NCBI GenBank assembly: GCA_030068145.1
Contig: JAPJBO010000886.1
Location: 1 to 64,000 of the forward strand
Source of the DNA: Diplonema papillatum
Taxonomy: Eukaryota; Euglenozoa; Diplonemea; Diplonemida; Diplonemidae
Direction: 5' to 3'
Length of the DNA stretch: 64,000 bases
In this document: positions 43,401 to 51,209 of the stretch, piece by piece
Layout: every line of letters begins with the position of its first letter
How positions within the stretch are numbered: the first letter of the stretch is position 1
The notes under the pieces: generated by a model
The model's input: the letters and a program-made list of their open reading frames with translations, nothing else
Database searches by the model: none
What the model was told of the DNA's origin: nothing
Position numbers and translations under genes: made by a program

Positions 43401-46400
43401 CCACGGCAGGCAGCGAGATGACTTCCCAACGAGTGTCCAAAGTGACTCAAACGAGAAGTTATCCAAGGAAGAGTTTCCTCATCTCTTGTGAACTTTTTTG
43501 TCAGGCCAAACCCCTAATAATCCACCTTCGCGGAGGAAAACGGGAAGGCTGTCTGGGCCGTACAAAGGAGTTTCAGGCCCTTTCAGGGCATATTGCCCCT
43601 CTCGCAGTCTTACTGGACACAATCAAGCACAGAAACTCTATCTGCGAGCATGACGGACCTGAGGGGGGCTGCCAAGGTGGCCCAGCTGAAGGAGCGCGCA
43701 ATGGAAAACCGACCCAGCAAATGATACGTGAACTCAAAGGTTTCCAATCGCGCAATCGACAGGTAACGAGCGGCGGAGACACATACTGGGTCACCATGAA
43801 AACGGTGGTGCACTACAATCGGCGGTGGTTCATCTTGATGTGGACACCGGAGAAGACGTTCTTCGCGCAGATCGACGCTGCCAATGAGAAAACGCTGATC
43901 ACGGTTGTGATGCTGGTCATCGGCTGCACGCTGGTTGCGGCGGTGCTTGGATACCTGGCCACCCTGCCGCTGAAGACGTTGGCCCGAGCCTTCGATAAAG
44001 TGGCGGATATGGACCTTGACCACCCGGACGTGAACGCCGTAAAGCATACGCAATTCATCTCGGAGCTGGATTCTCTTCACAACGGGTTTTGGCACGCAGT
44101 GCAGATGGTTAAGCAGGTCAAAGCGTTCCTGCCTATCCGTGATGAGACGAGCGGTGCAGAGACCGAATCCACGCCACGCGACATTATCCACTGCTCGTCC
44201 CCATCAGGTGCAGACAACCCGGTATGGACACATGAAACCGAACCCGTTTTCTTTTCCCAACCGACAGCGAGCGTCAGACTGGCCCACCCAAGGCAGTTGA
44301 TTTCTTCAGGCGGGGTTTTCTACCGGCGGATGTTGTTTTGTTGTTTGGGCTGGCGTTTTTTTTTTCTTCTGCATACGCAGCACCTGCTTTGTAGGAAATA
44401 CGTGAGGAGGCTGCCAGCTGCGAAATCCCGAAGGGGGGACGAGTGGTACTCATTAGCATGCCGATGACGCCCCACTATCGCAACAATAATTGGGGCAGAA
44501 TCGTGATTTGGTATCGCCCCTGCTGGATCACGACAGGTGATTGGCGTCACCTCCCGATAAAAGAGCAAAGCGGACGCGACGGGACACCACCCCACCGTTT
44601 GGCCAACTGGGGGAATGCGTAGCGCGACTGAAGATGCTGGATTATATCGTGCCCGGCAAAACTCCGGTGCTCCTGTCACGTCGACGCCGAGGGGCAGCAG
44701 TCAAAAGGAACTTGAGCTATTTGACAGGTCGGTGACGCCGATTCCCCAAGCCAGTTAGGGGAATGATGTGATGCCGCTGCTTCGGCAGTGACCCTGGCGA
44801 AGGAAAACCACGCGCACACGCCGGGGAGGGGAACGTGTTTTCCCAACTAATTGAGAACCCCCCCCTCCGACACGTGCCTCTTGTGGGGCAGGTGGGACTG
44901 CGACCCGCTTTGAGACTCTGAAATCCGGCGTCTAGGCACTCTCACACCTCAAACATAGCACAACAAGAATTGAGAAACGGTGAGATGAGAGGCATTGGCT
45001 AAGGACAATACCACTATCACAACATTCCAGTCTCAAAGGAGGTAAATGTGCTGTAGCCCAGAAGAAACACAGGAAAATCTGAGTTTTTGTGGTGGGCGTA
45101 AGCGTTCAACAAAATTAGTAAGTCATCGGGCAACCGTCGGTGATGAGACTGACAGCGAGCTCTCATATCGACCTAGGTCTAATGCGGCCGTTGTATGGAA
45201 TTGCTTACGCACTTTCGGCTGCGCGCGAAAGTTGCTGCGGCCGCCTGGGTGGCAGCTGAGTCAGGTCAAGTGGCGAGATCTGGGTCTCTGTATGGCTGAG
45301 GGCACACCTGGCAGGCTGCATACTCGTGTAGCCGTGTTGTAGCGAGGGGCCTAGTCAACCTCCTCATTACGAAAGGGCACAACCCTTTCGCGATGATCTG
45401 ATTGGGCAGTCAGGATTTGGGCGGGTCCCCATTCATGAGTGTGGAAAAAAGTAAAGCAAGCGACCGGCCCCCTGCGCCTGCTGTCTCCGGGGCGTGGTGC
45501 AAGCCGAAGGAAACCGTGCACTTGATGGCGGCCATAATGTCGAACACCATCGAAACGGAGTTGAACTTCGAAGACGCGACTTGGCAAGGCCTCGACGTGT
45601 TGCAAGCAACGAGGAACCGGTTTCCCTCCAGCCCGCTCACCACCCCTCGGCGGACCTTCGCGCTCTCCGAGAAGCGCTGGAACAGGTCACTGTGCACAGT
45701 CAGCGCCTTCGACGCGTCTGACAAGCAGATGTTGTAAAATCCTTCGAAGTTGGCCACTAGCAGCGTCGCCGTCCGCGACACTTTGATGCCGAGTGAGAAC
45801 GCCTCCATCAGCTCCGCCTTGCCCTTCTTCGAATGGCAAACCTGTGGTTGAAAAAGGTGAGGGCTAAAAAAACAAGAACTGCACCCAAACACAACCCAAC
45901 TTACGCGGTAGAGAAGACCCGCCTAAAGGAACCAACTGTCTTCGGGTGGGCTAGTCTAGTGCAGTGATTGCAGTACGGAAACGTTTGCACGTTTATTTTG
46001 TTTGCGTTTACTCGTTTACTAGTAAAACGTTGTAGTAATCGCTGGTAAGCGTTAGGGTGGGGCGCATCATACGGCCCTCAGCACAGCCTCGCTAGGCTTC
46101 CAGCCGGGCACATTCACCTCTCTCTAGGTTGAGCATTGGAACACTTGCCCGGGGCCCTCTACTCGTGCCTGTACTCGAGCTCCAGGTAAGGAAACTAAGA
46201 AGGTGGCACAAGAGGCTTTTGTTCAGAAGCTGATGAAGCACTGAAGTACAGGATGCTGCGAAGGCAGAAACCAGCAAAAGCCCCGACAAACGGGGGCTAG
46301 ACTAAGCAAACGTAAATGTTTACCGTTTACAAACGCTTACGTTTACTCATTCCGGAGCAAACGCGTTTACCAAGCGTCTACTGCAGTCACTGCCCTCGAA

Positions 46401-48623
46401 GGAAAAAACTTAGTGCAATGCATAGGTAGGACACTGCCCCTCATGCATGTTTGATGCTAGCATCAAGCCTTCTTCGAATAAAGTGCAAAATAGAAAGGTG
46501 AAAAGGGAAAAAGGGCCGCAGGGAGTGTACGACTTCGCAGGTAGGGTATGAAACCTTGAGGGACTAGTCCTTTTTATTCTTGTTCAGCGGCGTTGTGTGC
46601 ACCTCGTTCTTCGTCTCCGGTTTTGCTCGTGAACGCAGACCAATCCAGAGTTGAAGCTCATCAGTGGGTCCTTTGGACGGGGACTTTCGGTCCTGTTTCG
46701 GAGCTAACACAACTTTCTGGGGGGTGTTAGCAATACCGTTGAGTTGTCGCCCACGCGACTCTTGGATCTGGTGCTCGCTTCGAGGCCGCCATCGATCGTG
46801 TCGGCGACTGGTTGTCTTTGCTTCGTACGCGCGTTGTCGAGGGAGGAATACACGGAGTCGCTGTGTGTTGCTCGGACAGCCTGTAGAGGACCACGCCGAA
46901 AGAACTCACTTGCATTCAGGTCGGATGGTCTGTGACCCGCAGTGTTTGAACTTGGTATGCAGCAATCTGCGCATCTATAGTGTAGTACTCGTTGCATGCA
47001 AATGACCCCCTACTGACGCAACGTATGCAGCAACAGATTGTGACGTGGCAAGTGGCCGCCACCTTCTACGGGATCCTCGGGAGCAAATCGCAGAGGTTCA
47101 ACGTCATCGGCAGCGAGATCGTCGACACCGCAGCACTGCTCGCGTCTTACGCGACGCGAATGGAGCTAACCCCCGCCGTGTTGCTGTCTGGAAGCATGAT
47201 CGAGTACCTGAAGAGTTACTGTTACTACATGATCGACGATGACTTCGACGCACTGGGCACTTCTATCAAAATGTACTGGGTCGAGAAGAATTTCGTCGCG
47301 GAAACGGAAGAGTGGATGTACGAACTCGCACAAGAGGCAGAACAAAAAAAAGCGTTTTTGGACCGCTTCTTCGGACTGGTGCAGAAGGAGATGTTCACCG
47401 AGGCGGACGAGTACCTGAACGGGTTCTTAGAAGACCACCGCATGTTCGATCGTCACACAGTGACGCTTCGTAGGAACCTGAACGACAAACGGGCAGCAAC
47501 AAAGTTGAAGACGAAGGTCCCCTGCTTCCTCGAGAATTCGCAACTATGACAGGCAGGCAGCCACTGCGACAGCGAGGCCCAACAAAAAACTTACCTCGTG
47601 TAACCACCATAAAGATCCACCCGGACAACTGACAAGCTTTCATAGAAAACGCCACATAAACCATTTAGCCCGGAGACTTTAAACCCGGAGTTTCACTCGG
47701 GGCGTCCCTCCGGCAAAGCACTGCTCTTTGCTCTCGCTTACTTTTATTCCTAACCGCAGGTTATTCACTCGAAGAAGGGCAAGCCGGAGCTGATAGTAGA
47801 GGTGTTTGCACTCGGGATTAAGGTGTCGTGGATGGCGACGCTGCTAGTGGCTAGCTTCGAAGGATTTTGCAACATCTGCTTGTCAGACGCGTCGAGGGCG
47901 CTGAGCGTGCACAGTGACCTTTTCCAGCGCTTTTCTGAGAGCGCGAAGGTCCACCGAGGGGTGGTGAGTGGGCTGCAGGGAAACCGGTTCCTCGTCGCTT
48001 GGAACACGTCGAGGCCTTGCCAGGTCGCGTCTTCGAAGGTCAACTCCGTTTCGATGGTGTTCGACATTATGGCTGCCATCAACTGCACGGTTTCCTTCGG
48101 CTTGCACCACGCCCCCACCTTCTACGGGATCCTCGGGAGCAAATCGCAGAGGTTCAACGTCGTCGGCAGCGAGATCGTTGACACCGCAGCACTGCTCGCA
48201 TCGTACGCAACGCGAATGGTGCTAACCCCCTCCGTGTTGATGTCTGGAAGCATGATCGAGTACCTGGAAAACTTCGTCTTCTACATGATCGACGACGACT
48301 TCCGAGCAGTGGGCTCTTCCATCAAATTGTACTGGGTCGAGAAGAGATTCGTCGCGAAGACTGACGAATGGATGTACGAGCTCGCGCGGCTGGCAGAACA
48401 AAAAGAAGCGTTTTTGGACCCCTTCTTCGGATTCGTGCAAGATGAGATGTTCACCGAGGCGGATGAGTACCTAAACCGGTTCTCAGAAGACCACCGCATG
48501 TTCGACCGCCACGTGGCTTTGCTTCGCAGTAACCTGGACAAAAGACGGGCAGCGGCGAAGAAGAGCAACATGTCCCGCTTCCTCGAGAGCTCGCCAAGTC
48601 TGACGGCTGCCTTCGGGGGCTAG
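25493..48623 (+). CDS. Gene B: paralogue of gene A, same domain layout, very large repeat-filled introns
   Basis: Proposed exons 25493-26087, 33524-33867, 43763-44221 and 47760-48623 join in frame (about 753 residues) with the same phases and boundary residues as gene A. Exon 1 starts MPKAHVIGVPF (membrane helix) and carries NILVLDDAGPYGGG. Exon 2 carries GSSILIIDSDRQLVVSTDHE. Exon 3 has the second helix and HAMP-like segment. Exon 4 has the cyclase-homology domain (LLVASFEGF; GLHHAPTFYGILGSKSQRF), where the first metal Asp reads Ser and the second Asn. Introns are about 7.4, 9.9 and 3.5 kb and contain a satellite, a DIRS-like insertion, a LINE and an inverted copy of gene A sequence. All exons are open, so the gene may still be used. 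A chimera or dying gene is the alternative. Confidence 0.6.
26452..26576 (+). repeat. 31-bp satellite, diverged left part
   Basis: Four degraded units lead into one perfect unit ending AATAGTGG at 26576, where a retroelement interrupts the array. Confidence 0.8.
26577..26776. repeat. 200-bp split direct repeat, copy 1
   Basis: Starts AATGATCCTCCAGCTGCGTT and ends GACGAAGTCAC. Identical by eye to 27177-27376. Confidence 0.95.
27056..27176. repeat. 121-bp split direct repeat, copy 1
   Basis: Starts AACGAGGACGGGGGTGTGTG and ends CGATAAATCGTCAG. Directly abuts the second 200-bp copy. Confidence 0.95.
27177..27376. repeat. 200-bp split direct repeat, copy 2
   Basis: Identical by eye to 26577-26776. 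It contains the 3' end of the RNase H frame on the minus strand. Confidence 0.95.
27350..28177 (-). CDS. RNase H domain of a DIRS-like retroelement
   Basis: 275-residue open frame. Residues about 45-110 match the connection region between RT and RNase H (LCGRLLHASAISGTFPGSFW). The RNase H core shows VYVDASLQGWGAVL, then ARDHINVLEACALRKAVESL, then DIHVDNTTVVG and ISTKDNPADVPSR, the signature series of DIRS/Ngaro-type RNase H with the expected acidic residues. The upstream RT is missing: the frame enters from the 121-bp repeat. A CCCCACAG acceptor-like sequence (minus strand, about 28077-28084) just before the homologous part leaves a spliced origin possible. The frame ends inside the 200-bp repeat. 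Function: degradation of the RNA strand of RNA-DNA hybrids in retrotransposition, in the intact element. Confidence 0.85.
   Translation of the reverse strand: MLPASITRNLIQVNKKCKCPTHTPVLVPLNFPTAGDLESLCGRLLHASAISGTFPGSFWFTLKFVRRITNSLNKGTRLVSEVVPVPSSVRTDLQAWINAVDRVRTFSPPSRVRPFAVYVDASLQGWGAVLVDRQTAEIRVLGGNWSGSEARDHINVLEACALRKAVESLPSSVSGGAVDIHVDNTTVVGVARKKSCMPNKALNDAVVAALARLQQLECDWSIMWISTKDNPADVPSRVALAADASPEDRRQLLLAVRAFFTRGGAGGVTSSLRPS
28097..28217. repeat. 121-bp split direct repeat, copy 2
   Basis: Identical by eye to 27056-27176. It ends exactly where the 31-bp satellite resumes. Confidence 0.95.
28218..31804 (+). repeat. 31-bp satellite array in gene B intron 1
   Basis: About 116 head-to-tail units beginning TAAGCTAGGGTTGG and ending GCATTGAATAGTGG. 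They are nearly invariant except for one T/G position (GGTTTGC versus GGTGTGC), which alternates irregularly along the array. Such homogeneity implies recent amplification or gene conversion. Each unit contains AGGGTT, resembling telomere repeats. The array stops abruptly at 31804. It contains no ORF, which rules out a coding role. Confidence 0.98.
32064..32466 (-). pseudogene. C48 (Ulp1-like) cysteine protease fragment
   Basis: The minus frame shows a His box GWHWML and, about 58 residues later, a Cys box GCQQDDWSCGN, with Gln six residues before the Cys as in Ulp1. Seventeen residues after the His, where Ulp1 has the catalytic Asp of a DSL motif, this frame has CSL, so the triad is incomplete. 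No full-length domain is present, and a stop near 32466 and a shift to another frame upstream indicate decay. C48 domains are common passengers in transposons, so this is probably a TE relic in gene B intron 1. Assignment is by motif and spacing only. Confidence 0.45.
32821..33440 (+). repeat. About 205-bp tandem repeat upstream of gene B exon 2
   Basis: Three units starting CTCCGATGAAGAGA at about 32822, 33026 and 33232. Each continues through a TGCGTGGTT..GGGTCTTT segment and GGGAATCGATCCC (GGGAATCAATCCC in unit 3). Similarity is moderate. The third unit runs into the sequence before exon 2. Confidence 0.8.
33868..35011. other. Gene B intron 2, left part
   Basis: No gene. 34539-34616 is a self-complementary run of AACAAGTGA / TCACTTGTT units. 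33945-34215 lies between two copies of CATACGGACG / CGTCCGTATG, an inverted pair at about 33950 and 34205 that may bound a small insertion. Confidence 0.5.
34539..34616. repeat. AACAAGTGA palindromic repeat
   Basis: Alternating AACAAGTGA and TCACTTGTT units with AT spacers, able to form a hairpin. Confidence 0.75.
35012..35165. repeat. Inverted repeat and dispersed element at the left flank of the LINE
   Basis: Perfect 22-base arms AAATATGTTGGACCGGACAAAA... (35026-35047) and 35081-35102 around a 33-base loop. The following 35105-35165 (AATTTCCCTTATATCCC and repeats of CTTATATCCC) resembles the reverse complement of 24220-24330. It may be a separate miniature element or the start of the LINE 5' region. 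Confidence 0.65.
35144..36562 (+). CDS. LINE ORF1 protein with C-terminal Cys-rich zinc-binding domain
   Basis: 472 residues, or 453 if translation starts at the second Met (35201, MGNKKGG). The N-terminal 380 residues have no motif I recognise. The C-terminus (about 415-455) has a C..C...C..H..C..C..C pattern (FLCEVCCKRM, QCAHGPCEAVVCHACW) like a RING/PHD-type zinc domain, instead of the CCHC knuckles usual in LINE ORF1 proteins. The stop overlaps the ORF2 start: TGA at 36560-36562 and ATG at 36556. That suggests ORF2 is made by termination-reinitiation. Expected role: RNA binding and RNP assembly. Confidence 0.8.
   Translation: MCPYIPICWGVPKVKSGVEMGNKKGGVLVAANTEDAEYAWGTALDLIGVCPGAKVAVVCTVPWAESARHLVVLSNGNHQDVWAKYCNVTPPTVSCKTVAPGQPTTQVCLFQVRAAYVHATTWETAMKAGQSVRIMAKKAAEAEGLRMDWSSVFTKVHRRQGVCEVSVRVPVEDVPKLLRSSGKAGTFWKAMSFVNGTDTLPAVWVSDCALEEARQIAARTPNTFGVIGGAKTGVFGIRTTPEHVAATESAVGKKLSKRQRRGDKYIVTTACPAEHPSDLLAACAAAEWKVEPVGSFKRRGDTVCVVIADQGPPAPVLYRLDRASISIRKYDRSIDARQRKGFTTQCQRVKINLPREFLASLQERPEPVPGQKRSRASDETTTQDKVARLDTADNMATDCRHANWQESYENDKAFLCEVCCKRMQVGQARRQCAHGPCEAVVCHACWAKLQDAPPTPPSPAQAPAVDPADSKW
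36556..39180 (+). CDS. LINE ORF2: apurinic-type endonuclease and reverse transcriptase
   Basis: 874 residues before a stop. Residues about 35-285 are an EEP endonuclease: ITSLLKN-like start, IICLQETKLTS, VVAGDLNTDP, RIDLVLTN and the final Asp-His-type motif as FPTHKAI. Residues about 590-860 are a reverse transcriptase: LVTLIPKGEGDDP, LRPITVSSVVYRL, HESQHGFRKGHSCDD, GIALDFAKCFDRVP, GILQGCPISVVLINALLS and the catalytic SFADDLYLL. It nicks target DNA and primes reverse transcription there. The frame stops at 39180, but the next frame continues the protein at 39170 onward (SGADASLKGPVGL). The break is consistent with one extra G at 39159-39160. Otherwise the ORF looks undamaged. Confidence 0.95.
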   Translation: MVNPQLYHASYASHNLTHTTSSGSGPRLPPLRVVTINVTSLLKNVLLLCGIVADIICLQETKLTSTGQKKIRMALKECAALDVWQPFFGSCCEGRKCGNDVPSQITGGSAGVAILVRKGLPACVVSPFDVVEERAYEAARFLHVRVATGSGKGALHVVSLYGHCGHSARIEREKLVEGVLWGMRRRLGAVPIVVAGDLNTDPLNSPALRFALRNGWTDCAELHAKSLNRPPEHTCYHGEPSRIDLVLTNEIASSALGNVETFEAGFPTHKAIRAVFHLTAFQQLNAVFRFPRAIPGSGLTDRTDTAALKAVVAKYRLADPCPRGLEGSQRVDFLWLRISRAAEDYLLQKSKIEGNLAAYRGRGERRRLSTQRVSARPSPEGAGADTAPLKRARCLLGRMREYSAARAKWEDMSSAPCPLSLLLKGQWDKIRSFQSFILQRTDGKCALPLVPPSAKAARGLSHTISDVCQSLAQTTLNSRYLEIARCQRELRNPLGKESFAWVKKEAPPTFYFTNGRDGRLTANLVEVDATVRRKWDPVLRMYAGKKEPEFAPFLREYGDFIAQHPCQLGPITADRLRSVARKKGVQSSCGVDGWRMREVAALPDTILEGFAAVLNEVEETGLWPDGVLDALVTLIPKGEGDDPLKLRPITVSSVVYRLWASVRLQEVLVWQEQWIHESQHGFRKGHSCDDVIMDIALSIEESLINGTPLHGIALDFAKCFDRVPQGLVLDLVEALGLHERVLAPLRHVYKYLRRRFKYPLGVGDEFKVTNGILQGCPISVVLINALLSVLSKALVSRARVSPKSFADDLYLLSRLAKLLQEGIDVTAIFGNLTGLALNEGKCAAFSTSKKGPRLEVGGKAMKSVKTVKVPCIRG
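39164..40522 (+). CDS. LINE ORF2 C-terminal part, in a shifted frame
   Basis: The open frame continues ORF2 after the frameshift. Its first ATG is at 39290, but homologous-looking sequence begins at about 39164. A CCHC-like motif CEFCDGG...LLHYFWEC (C-x2-C-x9-H-x4-C, about 39541-39597) is the nucleic-acid-binding motif typical of LINE ORF2 C-termini. The tail is Arg/Pro/Ala-rich. On its own it would not be translated from a normal start, so the element is probably a recently inactivated copy, unless the shift is a sequencing error or programmed. Confidence 0.85.
   Translation, partial: LVSGADASLKGPVGLISNLLREIRFLPAKRHSFELLSFEGATVPFSGKEALHFVREGLRLRAWRYLTTQRQGYSGIERGVDVRLLNRLWQNRATGDRLSFAIRKCIAGAVYSREWCNRRWGTGDGVCEFCDGGTPGTLLHYFWECPGPGGRWVNLHCRLDVAGVAAQNMPLCLSTRGIPPIGTPPVLVERVQKLIGTISIEMAQAQHNIATTRPWELASAAAGRYDVELARDSRELLTKQIGTRFAASLVYWLRNLRWVNTPPLPTTGVELALDFEAYTRSKLPGETFAEKGLQIGYLARAINDLSFADTGASAFPGKWRQGVCSLRCLGAPAMPGFSHRPRFAAGRRTELMLNGIEAVCSKDSWNDAKPVYPQDVAFAHWKLKFPIKVFAAAVGRAVARKKRARSATRRRSPARRAHPPARAPAAAPTPVLPLTVAEPRPAARLRSDLRPP
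40681..43762. other. Gene B intron 2, right part
   Basis: No firm gene. A direct repeat of TATTTGCCTTTCAGAGTTGACCGC occurs at about 40692 and 41096 (404 bases apart). 41600-41725 is an array of CTTGTAAATTTTACTAGTG-like units. On the minus strand 42456-42700 and 42751-42900 read as charged, Lys/Glu-rich peptides (AEEEKFTTQRKQQLEKLR; NKRVGKLPEKFGTPKK) that could be relic exons, but splice sites are not convincing. Confidence 0.5.
41600..41725. repeat. ACTAGT / CTTGTAAA repeat array
   Basis: About six units mixing CACTTGTAAATTTTAC and ACTAGT, ending TTTACTACTGCACCGTGCA like the ends of R2 copies (GACTAGTGCACCGTGCA). Confidence 0.8.
44222..45487. other. Gene B intron 3, left part
   Basis: No gene recognised. 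A segment at 44658-44700 (GGCAAAACTCCGGTGCTCCT, GACGCCGAGG) resembles 33373-33415 (GGCGAAACTCAGGTACTCCC, GACGCCGAGG), part of the duplication history of genes A and B. Confidence 0.5.
45488..46820 (-). pseudogene. Inverted partial copy of gene A (end of exon 3, intron 3, first half of exon 4)
   Basis: The minus strand closely matches gene A 14150-15485, including intron 3 landmarks (GTTTACTAGTAAAACG, TGATGCTAGCATCA). The exon 4 first half lies at 45488-45841 on the minus strand, starting after the same CAACCACAG acceptor and reading VCHSKKGKAELMEAF. It breaks after GLHHAP, exactly where the plus-strand fragment at 47063 resumes. The exon 3 end lies at about 46704-46800. It is therefore a segment flipped inside a former third gene copy and cannot be expressed as such. 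Confidence 0.85.
47063..47549 (+). pseudogene. Second half of exon 4 of the broken gene A copy
   Basis: Near-identical to gene A 15493-15981. It starts at TFYGILGSKSQRF, immediately after the residue where the inverted first half ends, and runs to the stop after CFLENSQL. Preceded by unrelated sequence (46821-47062). Together with the inverted block it marks a clean inversion breakpoint inside the cyclase-homology domain. Confidence 0.85.
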
Positions 48624-48892
48624 TCTGACACTTGCTGCCGTCGGGAGGAAGCATACTCAAAAAACTGGACAAACGAGCCGAAGGGCGACCTCTGCTACTT
48701 GAAGGAGCTTCTGCTCTTCGTATTGTCTGTCAAGAACTGCCAAGAAGAAAGGAAGAAGTGAGAACACTTGTAACTGATACGATCGGTTCAACGAGTTGTC
48801 AGCGAAAGAATTTCAACGCAAACCAAAAGGACCCCGGAAACCAACCACACCAGGACATCAGTTACAAAGTTCCTGAATTCTCGTTTTAAAGC

Positions 48893-49265
48893 AAAGTTCG
48901 GGTGATGCTAAGTTCGGGCGAAGCAAAGATGCTAAGTTCTGGTGAAGCTCAGTTCGGACGACGCTGTGTTCGAGTGCTAAGTTCGGGCAAAGCAAAGTTC
49001 GGGCGAAAGCAAAGTTCGGGCGAAGCAAGTTCGGGCGAAGCAAGTTCGGGCGAAGCAAAGCTCTGGTGAAGCAAAGTTCGGGCGAAGCTAAGTTCGGGCG
49101 AAGCAAAGATGCTAAGTTCTGGTGAAGCTCAGTTCGGACGACGCTGTGTTCGAGTGATGCTAAGTTCGGGCGAAGCTAAGTTCGGGCGAAGCAAAGCAAA
49201 GTTCGGGCGAAAGCAAAGTTCGGGCGAAGCAAAGTTCTGGTGAAGCAAAGTTCGGGTTATGCTGA
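48893..49265 (+). repeat. AAGTTCGGGCGAAGC minisatellite, copy 1
   Basis: About 25 degenerate 12-15-base units of the type AAGTTCGGGCGAAGC, including a longer internal duplication (48925-48975 repeated at 49100-49155). It adjoins the tRNA-like element and is found next to the same element at 63190-63650. Confidence 0.9.
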
Positions 49266-49675
49266 GTTCGGCGTGTGGTAGCAAGTTTGGCCTGTGATGG
49301 CAAGTTCGGCGTCAGTACCCGGGGGGAGACCCCCCGGACCCCCCCCGTTTCCCGGGGTGACCCCAAATACCGCGAGATACTGAGAAACTCCGCAAAAAAC
49401 GCTAACTTCGGGCACATTAGACTCCGCAACGCAACAAATCTCGAAAACAATCTTCGACTTCTCTTTGATGGGCAGGGTTCGAACCCAGGCCTTCCGGCCT
49501 GAAGGCCGACGCCCGCTCACTCTGCTACCCCTATGCATTTTTGCAGGGGTGAAAAAAGCTAGCTCCGCATTATTATCTAGTCGATAGAAAAACAACACAC
49601 TTTTTTTAGTGTAGACAAAGGCCGGGTTGGCTCGAATAGAGGCTGTTCACATTGCATGTTCATAGGACCTCTAGT
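49266..49675 (-). mobile_element. tRNA-like SINE-type element, copy 1
   Basis: Shared with 63646-64000 in the same orientation: CAAGTTTGGCCTGTGATGGCAA, TTCCCGGGGTGACC, ATACCGCGAGATACTGAGAAA, CTCGAAAACAATCTTCGAC, the tRNA-like block, then GGGTTGGCTCGAATAGAGGC and TTGCATGTTCATAGGACCTC. On the minus strand the tRNA-like block is near the 5' end, as in a tRNA-headed SINE. Confidence 0.7.
49455..49542 (-). other. tRNA-like block with A and B boxes, copy 1
   Basis: The minus strand reads GGGTAGCAGAGTGAGCGGGC (A-box-like), then a GGCCTTCAGGCC palindrome, then a perfect B box GGGTTCGAACCC. The anticodon arm does not fold with a standard 7-base loop, and no matching acceptor stem is found. This is tRNA-derived promoter DNA rather than a functional tRNA gene. 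Confidence 0.6.
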
Positions 49676-50365
49676 CTCGAGAAATTTTTTTTTTTAGTAG
49701 TTGGCACATAGTTGGCATGTAGTGGCATGTAGTTGGCATACTTACCAAGGCAGGTGAGTTTCGCTAGTAGCGCACAAACAGAGCGGTTTGGACCATAGCT
49801 CACGGTCTGCATGCAATTTAGACTACACACGTGTCCATACCTCCTTGGCACACGAAGGGGCTGGGGTATCGCCCCCCGATGAACGGTACGGTACAGTTCA
49901 TTGTGGAATGAGGGGGCCCGGGGGGCATGCCCCCCCCGGCGTAAGCCCGTCTCATCGCAAGGGGATACGTGATTTGTCCCTCTAGCCTCCGTCGAAATAA
50001 GCACAAGGCAGTTCCTCGAGTATTTTATTGCTCGCCCAGAAATACTGAATGAATTAGGATACTGCACCTAATCCCCTGAACCACGAAGGCTGTGTATTCT
50101 CTCACCGATGCACAGATTCTTTGCATTCTCACCCAAAACTCTTCTCGACTTTTGTAGTGCATCAATTCCCTCAGTTATACTGTAGTGTGTGAGGATGTCG
50201 GTACTGCCCATAAAGTATCGCTGCCATATACATACAGTTGCTGACCCCGTCCCGTCAACTCCGTTCCCGCGCAGTTAGTCAGAGGAAAAATAAACGAAAA
50301 CGAGGCCCACAGGAACCAAGATAGAAAGCCGCAAACCAACAAACGGACGCACATCGTCATCATGT

Positions 50366-50530
50366 GGACCCCTCTTTTTAGTACTAACAATCTTGAGGGT
50401 TGCCCTTCAATGTATTGTGCAGGCTAAAAAGACGTAGGCAGCGTGCTTTGGCGGTTGATCAGATGACTTGCCTGAAACTACACAGGTAGGAAAAACGATC
50501 AACCGGCACGCACAAACAAAACAGCATCAA
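50366..50530 (+). repeat. Dispersed repeat R4, copy 2
   Basis: Similar to 22436-22590: ACTAACAATCTTG, GTTGCCCTTCAA, CAGGCTAAAAAGACGTAGGC and GATCAACCGGCACGCACAAA. Confidence 0.75.
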
Positions 50531-50861
50531 ATACAGGAAGGGCAAACAAAACGAAACACGTCTTTTTTCAGATTCGTGCAGCAGGAGATGCTCGCAGAAG
50601 GCACGAGCCACCAAACTGATCGTCTCTCAGGATCGACGGTAACACGATCTTCCAGCATGGCTCAACGGTCCTGTAGTCTCGGTTCATGTTCACGAGGCTT
50701 GTCAGTCGGGATAGCTGAGGGTAAAGTAGTAGTATCGCACATATCCCTAACCATCGTTGCATCGTTGCAGGAAATCATGGTTTTTTTTTTTTTTTTTTTT
50801 TTTTGCATCGTTGCATCGTTGCATGATCGTTGCTCACTATGGTAGGCATAGGGCAACCATG

Positions 50862-51209
50862 CAACGATGTAGTGCAACGATGTAGTGCAACGATGTAGTG
50901 CAACGATGTAGTGCAACGATGTAGTGCAACGATGTAGTGCAACGATGTAGTGCAACGATGTAGTGCAACGATGTAGTGCAACGATGTAGTGCAACGATGT
51001 AGTGCAACGATGTAGTGCAACGATGTAGTGCAACGATGTAGTGCAACGATGTAGTGCAACGATGTAGTGCAACGATGTAGTGCAACGATGTAGTGCAACG
51101 ATGTAGTGCAACGATGTAGTGCAACGATGTAGTGCAACGATGTAGTGCAACGATGTAGTGTAACGATGTAGTGCAACGATGTAGTGCAACGATGTAGTGC
51201 AACGATGCA
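50862..51209 (+). repeat. 13-bp minisatellite
   Basis: About 27 copies of AACGATGTAGTGC with one variant near 51163. Because 13 is not a multiple of 3, all frames stay open as a 39-base, 13-residue cycle, producing spurious long minus-strand ORFs. Confidence 0.97.

Noticed and set aside
49455..49542. Functional tRNA gene
   Set aside because: A and B boxes are present, but the anticodon arm and acceptor stem do not fold canonically, and the block is embedded in a dispersed repeat.
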